From: Chryseobacterium gleum
GTDB taxonomy: Bacteria > Bacteroidota > Bacteroidia > Flavobacteriales_D > Crocinitomicaceae
NCBI GenBank assembly: GCA_945877005.1
Contig: CAMCQL010000139.1
Coordinates: 1 to 5,486 of the forward strand
Direction of reading: 5' to 3'
Length of the DNA stretch: 5,486 nt
The position numbers and the translations under genes are program-made. The notes below the pieces were generated by a model. That model was given only the letters and a program-made list of their open reading frames with translations, had not been told where the DNA came from and ran no database searches. Of this stretch, positions 1 to 5,486 are shown in pieces. Numbering within the stretch: position 1 is the stretch's first letter; each line of letters opens with the position of its first letter.

Positions 1-3000
1 GCAATATCTCCTATCATTGGACCAGTATAGTTTTTTCCTTCACCATATCTGTAATCTAATACAATGTTAAATTGATGTCTGGTATCAAAATTGTATGGGA
101 AAATGTTTCTTAGATTTGGTAAACCTGCATTAATAAAGGCAGCTGCTGAAGTTGCATCAGAACCTGTTCCTTCAGCAAATTGAAGGGTGTAGTTAGCAGT
201 TAATCTAACATTACCAGTTCTACGCAAATCATACGCAATCGTTAATCCTTTAACCGTACCAAAATCACGGTTTCCATATGTTTTGTATGAGTTAGGGTAG
301 GCATCAAAAACATTGATCAATTGTACATTGTTTCTTTGCTCACGATAAAAAGCAGAAATTTTCAAAGAAGAAGTAGGTGTTAATACTTGTTGGAAACCTA
401 ATTCATAGTCGATTGTTGTTTCAGGCTTCAGATTTGGGTTATTAATCGTTGGCGAAGCATTTTGTTGAATAAACTGATACTGCGTAGGATCAAATCGAGC
501 CCCACTTGTTGGACGTTTGGTTAAGATATCATAATGAGCAAAGAAAGAAGCTTCATCCGAAATAGGGAATGAAAAAGCTACCCTTGGCATCACATTTATT
601 TGAGGCTTATACGTAGTAAACGCATCTGAACTTAAAGATTTTTGATCCGGATTTTGAAGATATGGAGCAATACCCGCTGCACCACGAAGAACTTTTGGAT
701 CTTCAACAACGGCTCCTTTTTCATCGTACCAATTATTTTCAAGTCGATACCCGTTTATTTTTGTTGGATTTTTAATATCATCTACATAAACAGTATAATC
801 CCCACCAATATTAGAAGGAACGTCAGCTTTGAAGGGTAAATTTTTATCATTTATAACTTCATTTACTGTTTTAGCAGTGTAAAATAAATAAGGGTCTTTT
901 AAAACCGGTTGATTGGCATCAAAAACATCTACACGCACTCCAACATTGAATACTAAATCATTGAATGCAAATTTATCCATTAAATAACCCGATACATAAA
1001 TCGGTTGAAAAGCGCCCACTTTACGTTCGTAATTTTTTGTTTTCTCATCGTATTTAGTAAAGTAATCGTTGATGTTTGTATTACCGGCAACTTTATTTCC
1101 TGCAATGTCGTACCCATAATAATTAATATATGAATCACCACTGTTCAATAATTCATCTGGAGAAAACATATCAATTTTTAATAAACTTGGATCTAAGCTA
1201 TATACATCAATAAAATTATTACTTGCACCACTTTGTCCTAATTTAGTTCTTAAATTGTAATCGAAAAAAGATTGTTCATCTTTATTTTCTTGACCACCGT
1301 ATTTACCGTTGTTTTTATATGCATAACCAGAATTTAAACGCTCGTAATTCACGATAGAATAACCACCCATATTTGTAGTGTCACCATTCTTTAAATCTAA
1401 TTCTTTCAAATGGAAATTTGTTTTGGAGCGTGCCAATGTCCACAAACCAATAGGCCCATTGACAGCGTAACCTCTATCCGTTCTTTTTTCGTATTCAAAA
1501 CCTAAAGAAATCGCATGATCACCGATATTCAAAGAACCTGCACCCGTAACACGAAACTGATCAAACTGCCCTTTATATAAAGAATTGTAAGGAGCACCGA
1601 TATTACCCCATATTCCGTAAACATCTAAAGGTTGTTGACCATTAATCAGAGCATTACCAGCTAGAATTTGGTCTAAATTCTCATAATGCCCCTGAGGGTT
1701 GTTTTGAAAAATAGAATAGTACTGTGTAGTTATTGCAGCAAGAGCAGCATTTTTTTGAGAAGGTTCAAAATCTACTCTAACATCCCTTGGGACACCGTCT
1801 TGTTCCATAATACCATTAGAAATCCCTTTGTATTGACGTTCTTGAGTAGTAGTAAACTTACCAACATATCCGTAATCAAACGCATTAAAACCATGTTTAT
1901 CATCATAAGATTGACGTTGGGTACTTGAGTAATCAACCATTAAAGTATAATACGCACTTTTAATTAAAGAACTAGATCCAGGTTGGTTGTTTACAAAACG
2001 TTGTGATAATCGCCCATAAGTTCTCCAATCTAACGCTAACGATGAACCAAAATTGGAGAAATTTAACAATGAGTTTGAATAACTGTATTGTTTACCATTA
2101 GAATAATTTAACGAACCTCCAAATGTTAAATTAACAGAAGGACCAGTACGAACATCAATTTTAGCACTTGAAGAAATCACAGTACTTCTTGAATTCATTC
2201 TCCAAGGGTTTCTTTCGAAATCATCGCTTCTTAAAAACAATGTGTTTGAAATCGGCGCTTTACCTTCAGGCATTTGCCTTAACGGATTTGATAATAAGTA
2301 ATCACGTACATCCTTCTTAATTCTAAATCCTCCTCCATTTGCAAGTGGACGTCCATCTGTTTCATCTGTATAATTAAAAGACACCAAAAACCCTAACAAA
2401 GGACGCGTTTTCCTTCCTAATGAGTCACGTTGCATCAATAAAGGGCCTGATAGCATCCCCTCAGCTAAATTGTACGCATATTTATCTAAACCATAAACTT
2501 TACCATCATAACCATTCACATCAGCACCTTTCACATAAAAACCAGAAGATACTGCTTCCAAACTCCCGAAAAACTTAGCAGATGGACCTCTTGTAGTTAC
2601 AGAAATGATACCTCCTGTAGCATCCCCATAATTTGCTGGTAAACCACCAGTGATTACAGAAACCTCTTCTATTGCAGACTTAGGTAAATTGGAAGATCCC
2701 CTCACTTTAATACCGTCGATATAAAAATAAGTATCATCAGAACGAGATCCGCGTATACTAATATCACCATTTCCTTCATTCGTACCAACACCACCAACAG
2801 TTTGAGCTACAGCCGCAGCATTACGTGCAGGTAACTTAGATATGTCTTCGCGGGTCAATGTACCCCCTGATGCAGTATTATCTTTACTAATCAAAGGAAC
2901 TTTATATGCTTTTACAACCACCTCTTGAACAGCCAATACACCATCAGCCTCTTTCTTAACACCCGGTTTACCCAAGGTTAAATCGTCAAGGAAGGTGATT

Positions 3001-3302
3001 TTATCACCAGAAATAATTACCCCTGTAGTCAAAGCTGTTAAATAACCTTCAACTTCATTTTTTAGCTCCACATCATACTGACCCGGCGCGATAGAGTTCA
3101 TTTGGAATTTACCTTGATCATCGGTTTTCACTCTGTTTTTAATCGCGTCTCCCTGTTTCAATACAACAGTAGCGTTAAAAATAGGTTCCTTAGAAACCTC
3201 ATCTTTGACAACACCTTTTAATGTTCCTAATCCAGACTGAGCAACTGAATACCCTGCTGAAAACAAGAACGTTAAAAATAAAAAATTAAGTTTACGTAAC
3301 AT
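1..3302 (-). CDS. TonB-dependent outer-membrane receptor with N-terminal carboxypeptidase-regulatory-like domain (C-terminus cut by window edge)
   Basis: Outer-membrane beta-barrel transporter expected to take up a large or scarce ligand using TonB-ExbBD energy; the ligand cannot be told from sequence. I translated the minus strand from the ATG at 3302 and found 1100 codons with no stop, running off the left edge. Residues 1-21 form a signal peptide (MLRK, then a hydrophobic run, ending SVAQ). Residues about 25-110 form a carboxypeptidase-regulatory-like beta-sandwich (GVVKD near 30, DDQGKF at 61-66). A TonB-box-like stretch, EVVVKAY, lies at 127-133. The plug covers about 135-240, with SIRGSRSDD (182-190), YIDGIKV (194-200) and GGLPANYGD...GGIISVTTRG (219-239). 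The remainder is an aromatic-rich barrel, including NPNLKPE about 950-957, typical of TonB receptors. Families of this architecture usually run about 1000-1200 residues, so perhaps 50-150 are missing. It looks more like Oar/general CarboxypepD_reg receptors than SusC; whether a SusD partner follows cannot be seen. Transcribed divergently from the transferase gene. Confidence 0.95.
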   Translation of the reverse strand, partial: MLRKLNFLFLTFLFSAGYSVAQSGLGTLKGVVKDEVSKEPIFNATVVLKQGDAIKNRVKTDDQGKFQMNSIAPGQYDVELKNEVEGYLTALTTGVIISGDKITFLDDLTLGKPGVKKEADGVLAVQEVVVKAYKVPLISKDNTASGGTLTREDISKLPARNAAAVAQTVGGVGTNEGNGDISIRGSRSDDTYFYIDGIKVRGSSNLPKSAIEEVSVITGGLPANYGDATGGIISVTTRGPSAKFFGSLEAVSSGFYVKGADVNGYDGKVYGLDKYAYNLAEGMLSGPLLMQRDSLGRKTRPLLGFLVSFNYTDETDGRPLANGGGFRIKKDVRDYLLSNPLRQMPEGKAPISNTLFLRSDDFERNPWRMNSRSTVISSSAKIDVRTGPSVNLTFGGSLNYSNGKQYSYSNSLLNFSNFGSSLALDWRTYGRLSQRFVNNQPGSSSLIKSAYYTLMVDYSSTQRQSYDDKHGFNAFDYGYVGKFTTTQERQYKGISNGIMEQDGVPRDVRVDFEPSQKNAALAAITTQYYSIFQNNPQGHYENLDQILAGNALINGQQPLDVYGIWGNIGAPYNSLYKGQFDQFRVTGAGSLNIGDHAISLGFEYEKRTDRGYAVNGPIGLWTLARSKTNFHLKELDLKNGDTTNMGGYSIVNYERLNSGYAYKNNGKYGGQENKDEQSFFDYNLRTKLGQSGASNNFIDVYSLDPSLLKIDMFSPDELLNSGDSYINYYGYDIAGNKVAGNTNINDYFTKYDEKTKNYERKVGAFQPIYVSGYLMDKFAFNDLVFNVGVRVDVFDANQPVLKDPYLFYTAKTVNEVINDKNLPFKADVPSNIGGDYTVYVDDIKNPTKINGYRLENNWYDEKGAVVEDPKVLRGAAGIAPYLQNPDQKSLSSDAFTTYKPQINVMPRVAFSFPISDEASFFAHYDILTKRPTSGARFDPTQYQFIQQNASPTINNPNLKPETTIDYELGFQQVLTPTSSLKISAFYREQRNNVQLINVFDAYPNSYKTYGNRDFGTVKGLTIAYDLRRTGNVRLTANYTLQFAEGTGSDATSAAAFINAGLPNLRNIFPYNFDTRHQFNIVLDYRYGEGKNYTGPMIGDI

Positions 3303-3359
3303 AATTATACTTTAATTAATAAACTCCAAGAGCTAAAAAGCCATTCATAGTTAAGATTG

Positions 3360-3389
3360 TAAAAATACATAAAAAAAAGAAAAGTCAAA
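3360..3389 (-). promoter_or_regulatory. Probable Bacteroidota-type promoter of the TonB receptor gene
   Basis: On the minus strand a -33 element TTTG (3389-3386) is followed after 18 bases by TATTTTTA (3367-3360), which matches the Bacteroidota -7 consensus TAnnTTTG at all but the last base. Transcription would start near 3353 and leave a leader of about 50 nt before the ATG at 3302. The leader is AT-rich and has no Shine-Dalgarno sequence, which is usual in this phylum. This is consensus matching by eye in a very AT-rich region, so chance similarity is possible. Confidence 0.55.
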
Positions 3390-3392
3390 GAA

Positions 3393-3421
3393 TTGTTAAT
3401 TTTTTAATGAAATTATGTTAA
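3393..3421 (+). promoter_or_regulatory. Weak candidate promoter for the transferase-synthase pair
   Basis: On the plus strand TTG (3393-3395) is followed after 18 bases by TATGTTAA (3414-3421), which matches only four of the six defined positions of TAnnTTTG. If used, transcription would start a few bases before the ATG at 3431 and give an almost leaderless mRNA. No better plus-strand candidate was seen between the receptor gene and the transferase start. The true promoter could lie further upstream, within the 5' end of the divergent receptor gene. Confidence 0.2.
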
Positions 3422-3430
3422 AATTGAAGA

Positions 3431-4039
3431 ATGAATTATCAAGAAATACAACAATTAGTAGATTTACCAGAATGCGAAATCTTCATCGGTGACTCACTTA
3501 AACTTGGTGAAATCTCACTTGAAAAAAATTTGACGATAAACGAAATCTCACACTACCATCAATTAAACACGCCCCACAAACAAAATCAATTCAAAACAAT
3601 CCGAGTTTTGCGCACGAATTCATTAGGATTAACCGAAATTAAATACAACGATTACGGTGCCCCATATCTATTTGAACAAAAAAAAAATATTTCTATCAGT
3701 CATAAAAAAAATTATGTGATATTTGGTCACAGCACATTCAAAATTGGAGTTGATATAGAACAAATTAGTGAAAGAGTTAAAAAAGTCAAAGAGAAATTTC
3801 TTAGTGAAACAGAATTAATTGAATTTTCTAATGAAACCGATGAAATTTACACGCAACTTTGGTCCGCAAAAGAAGCTATATACAAAACGATGATCACTCC
3901 GGTAAGTTTTAAAAACGATATAAAATTATCAAAAAATAATAACGGGAGGATCATTGGAAAAGTACTAAATAGTGAAAAAACCATTCATTTAAACTATTTG
4001 AAAATAGAAGATTACATTTTGTGTTACGTACTGCTATGA
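3431..4039 (+). CDS. 4'-phosphopantetheinyl transferase superfamily protein (Sfp-type)
   Basis: Cytoplasmic enzyme predicted to move the 4'-phosphopantetheine arm from coenzyme A to a conserved serine of an acyl or peptidyl carrier protein. The 202-residue length fits single-chain Sfp-type enzymes rather than the AcpS type of about 120 residues. Visible signature motifs are SISH (88-91), GVDIE (106-110, with the Mg-binding acidic pair D108 and E110) and WSAKEAIYK (144-152, with the catalytic-region K147-E148 and K152). The spacing between the last two is that of the family. The start is fixed because an in-frame TGA lies at 3425-3427. There is no Shine-Dalgarno sequence. The N-terminal 85 residues are poorly recognisable, as is common in this family. 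No carrier protein, polyketide or nonribosomal peptide gene is in view, so the substrate is unknown. The stop overlaps the start of the next gene, implying an operon. Two A-tracts (A10 at 3678-3687 and A8 at 3704-3711) flank the SISH codons. Confidence 0.92.
   Translation: MNYQEIQQLVDLPECEIFIGDSLKLGEISLEKNLTINEISHYHQLNTPHKQNQFKTIRVLRTNSLGLTEIKYNDYGAPYLFEQKKNISISHKKNYVIFGHSTFKIGVDIEQISERVKKVKEKFLSETELIEFSNETDEIYTQLWSAKEAIYKTMITPVSFKNDIKLSKNNNGRIIGKVLNSEKTIHLNYLKIEDYILCYVLL
3678..3711 (+). repeat. Paired poly-A tracts inside the transferase gene
   Basis: A run of ten A (3678-3687) and a run of eight A (3704-3711) lie 16 bases apart, on either side of the codons for ISISH. The frame is intact with the lengths given. 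Homopolymers this long are potential slippage sites, though they are also expected by chance in lysine- and asparagine-rich AT-rich genes. Confidence 0.9.
4036..4039 (+). promoter_or_regulatory. ATGA stop/start overlap (translational coupling site)
   Basis: The TGA of the transferase (4037-4039) overlaps the ATG of the prenyl-ether synthase (4036-4038) in an ATGA tetranucleotide. This arrangement is a classic sign of termination-reinitiation coupling. No Shine-Dalgarno-like sequence is evident just upstream, so translation of the second gene probably depends on ribosomes finishing the first. It also supports ATG 4036 over the in-frame GTG at 4021 as the start. Confidence 0.8.
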
Positions 4040-4773
4040 ATACAATTTATAACAAAATAAAAGAAAAAACAGGACAAATCGCCCTATTAATCGACCCTGA
4101 AAAGGTCGTTTTCAATCAAAATTTTGACAATTTAATTGAAAAAATAAATTTAAGTAGTATCCAATTTGTTTTTGTAGGAGGTAGCAGCTGCAATTCCATA
4201 CAATGCAATGAGATTGTATCCTTTTTGAAAAAACGCATTCATCAACCTGTCATATTATTTCCTGGCTCTCCAAAACAATTTACAAAAAAAGCTGACGCCT
4301 TACTTTATTTAAGCCTAATTTCAGGAAGGAATCCAAAATATCTCATTGGAGAACACGTAAAAAGCGCAATAGCTATTAAAAAATCTAAAATAGAAGTACT
4401 TTCAACCAGTTACATCATTATCAATAAAGAAATCAAATCCAGTGTTCTTACAGTAAGTAATACACTACCAATATCACCGAACGAACCAAAAAAAGTACTT
4501 CAACATGCATTAGCTGGTGAACTTCAAGGGAAAAAAATCACTTTTTTAGATGCAGGAAGTGGAGCTATAAACACGATACCCCTTTCTACATTAGCATACA
4601 TTCGAAGTCATACAAGCAACCCAATAATTATTGGAGGAGGTATAAACAAGATTTCTCAAATAGACAATTTTACCAAGCTTGGCGCAAATGTAATCGTAAT
4701 AGGGAATGCAATAGAAAAAGATGAAAAATTCATAGATGAAATCAATCATTTTTTCGAAATCAAAAAAGATTAA
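4036..4773 (+). CDS. Geranylgeranylglyceryl/heptaprenylglyceryl phosphate synthase (PcrB/GGGPS family, group II type)
   Basis: Prenyltransferase of TIM-barrel fold that joins a long prenyl diphosphate to sn-glycerol-1-phosphate, giving the first ether bond of archaeal-type lipids; close relatives occur throughout Bacteroidota, where the end product is unclear. From ATG 4036 the protein has 245 residues, the usual length. Visible motifs: LIDPEK (18-23, D20 expected to bind Mg), FVGGS (46-50), FPGSPKQF (75-82), SLISGRNP (93-100, typical of group II), SNT.P (141-145), LDAGSGA (171-177), phosphate-binding GGG (200-202) and GN (223-224). Odd point: the usual Y-L-E before AGSGA reads F170-L171-D172, altering two residues known in the family to contact the glycerol phosphate or assist catalysis. 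The Y-to-F and E-to-D changes are conservative, so activity may be kept. An in-frame GTG at 4021 would add five residues but lies inside the transferase gene. The stop TAA (4771-4773) overlaps the stop of the convergent OmpA gene. Confidence 0.93.
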   Translation: MNTIYNKIKEKTGQIALLIDPEKVVFNQNFDNLIEKINLSSIQFVFVGGSSCNSIQCNEIVSFLKKRIHQPVILFPGSPKQFTKKADALLYLSLISGRNPKYLIGEHVKSAIAIKKSKIEVLSTSYIIINKEIKSSVLTVSNTLPISPNEPKKVLQHALAGELQGKKITFLDAGSGAINTIPLSTLAYIRSHTSNPIIIGGGINKISQIDNFTKLGANVIVIGNAIEKDEKFIDEINHFFEIKKD

Positions 4774-5486
4774 TTCTTTTTCTTCTTCTTCTTTTTGTTT
4801 CCTTTTTTGATTTTAGATAAATCAACAAGTGGATCTAATAATTTTTGTTCAGCTAGAGAAGGATCAAAATCCATACTTCTTACCATTCCTTCAGTCCTTC
4901 TGTTTAAAGCATGTAGTTTTTCGAACAAGATTGCATCGGAAGATTTATACTGATTGATGTAGGATTCAGACAACAAATTTGTTTTACCAGCAGCATCAAT
5001 CCATTTAACTGGTTCTTTTTCACCTTTACCTACAGGAATTAATCTTCTGATATCAATTCCTTTCTCCTCAACTAAATATTTCACGCATTCTCTTGCCCTA
5101 TTTTCTGAAAGTTTTTGATTGTATTCATCCGTAGATCTAGAATCCGTATGTGAACTAAGCTCTAAAATCATTTTTGGATATTTCATCAGCACGTCATAAA
5201 CGAAATTAAGAGAATCTTTAGAGCTAATAGTTGAATCTTGCAATAATTCCCATTTACCAAAAGCATATCTAACTTCAGGGATTCTAATTTTTTCTTCAGG
5301 GATTAATAAAGGAACATCAATAATGAAATTTTGATCGAAAGTAACACCTCGAGTTGTAAACTTTGTTTCACTTTTATTCTTCTCAGAACCTTCCTTGTAA
5401 GTAATTATTGTGTAATCCATGTTTTCTTTAATGATGCGTTCCCCATTTTCTTTTACATCAAAAAAGACTTGTCCAAGTCGATCCGT
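4770..5486 (-). CDS. OmpA-family protein, C-terminal part (N-terminus cut by window edge)
   Basis: Envelope protein whose C-terminal OmpA domain is expected to bind peptidoglycan non-covalently and tie the outer membrane to the cell wall. The frame is open from the right edge to the TAA at 4770: 238 visible residues (edge-based numbering). Residues 1-33 (TDRLGQVFFDV...YTIITYKEG) resemble the end of a carboxypeptidase-regulatory-like or similar beta-sandwich with a DxxG turn. The OmpA domain spans about 71-200, with VRYAFGKWEL, SSHTDSR and SENRARECV. D115 and R130 are 15 residues apart, matching the diaminopimelate-binding Asp and Arg of OmpA. After it come LHALNRRTE and a basic tail with seven consecutive lysines before the final Asn. 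The ATG at 5420 is probably an internal methionine: the frame continues upstream with domain-like sequence and no signal peptide follows that ATG. Large Bacteroidota OmpA proteins often carry TPR and WD40-like repeats upstream (as in PorE of the type IX secretion system), but this cannot be checked here. Confidence 0.9.
   Translation of the reverse strand, partial: TDRLGQVFFDVKENGERIIKENMDYTIITYKEGSEKNKSETKFTTRGVTFDQNFIIDVPLLIPEEKIRIPEVRYAFGKWELLQDSTISSKDSLNFVYDVLMKYPKMILELSSHTDSRSTDEYNQKLSENRARECVKYLVEEKGIDIRRLIPVGKGEKEPVKWIDAAGKTNLLSESYINQYKSSDAILFEKLHALNRRTEGMVRSMDFDPSLAEQKLLDPLVDLSKIKKGNKKKKKKKN

Noticed and set aside
642..839. A 65-codon plus-strand open frame
   Set aside because: It lies wholly antisense to the continuous receptor gene, is rich in Ile, Asn and Phe as expected from the opposite strand of barrel codons, and has no recognisable domain.
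1686..1928. An 80-codon plus-strand open frame
   Set aside because: Also antisense inside the receptor gene, with no motif and no start signal; a shadow of the real gene.
1..3302. SusC-type polysaccharide receptor and a polysaccharide utilisation locus
   Set aside because: The plug and overall motifs fit general CarboxypepD_reg/Oar-like receptors better, and no SusD or glycan-degrading gene is visible; the downstream side is outside the window, so it cannot be fully excluded.
3338..3347. Small GCT-TTTT-AGC hairpin in the receptor leader (minus strand)
   Set aside because: The stem is only three base pairs, too weak to call a terminator, attenuator or riboswitch.
4021..4035. GTG at 4021 as the start of the prenyl-ether synthase
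   Set aside because: It would add only five residues encoded within the transferase end. The ATG at 4036 forms the standard ATGA overlap and places LIDPEK at the usual distance from the N-terminus.
5418..5420. ATG at 5420 as the start of the OmpA-family gene
   Set aside because: The frame stays open to the window edge with domain-like sequence upstream, and no signal peptide follows this ATG; it is more likely an internal methionine of a longer protein.

Overview
The window reads as chromosomal DNA from an AT-rich member of the Bacteroidota, most likely the Flavobacteriia/Flavobacteriales. The evidence is a TonB-dependent receptor with an N-terminal carboxypeptidase-regulatory-like domain, a group II-type geranylgeranylglyceryl phosphate synthase, an OmpA-family protein of the large multidomain Bacteroidota type, a Bacteroidota-style promoter (TTTG / TAnnTTTG-like), and starts without clear Shine-Dalgarno sequences. 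The genus cannot be named from this sequence.

Layout: (1) Positions 3302 to 1, minus strand, hold one uninterrupted reading frame of 1100 visible codons for an outer-membrane TonB-dependent receptor; its C-terminus lies beyond the left edge. (2) Positions 3303-3430 are a 128-bp divergent intergenic region with a good promoter candidate for the receptor and only a weak one for the rightward genes. (3) Positions 3431-4773, plus strand, hold a two-gene unit: an Sfp-type 4'-phosphopantetheinyl transferase overlapping, through an ATGA stop/start, a geranylgeranylglyceryl/heptaprenylglyceryl phosphate synthase (PcrB family). (4) Positions 5486 to 4770, minus strand, hold the C-terminal 238 residues of an OmpA-family protein, convergent with the synthase and overlapping it by four bases (TTAA). 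Its N-terminus lies beyond the right edge.

How the genes relate: the receptor and the OmpA protein are both cell-envelope proteins (uptake across the outer membrane; peptidoglycan anchoring). The middle pair joins a carrier-protein activating enzyme to an enzyme that builds archaeal-type sn-glycerol-1-phosphate prenyl ethers. The tight coupling implies co-expression, but nothing here shows a shared pathway. No RNA gene, mobile element, CRISPR array or clear terminator was seen. I found no obviously new multi-gene system. The most interesting points are the translationally coupled transferase/ether-lipid synthase pair and an apparent double substitution (F-L-D where Y-L-E is expected) in the synthase active-site motif.
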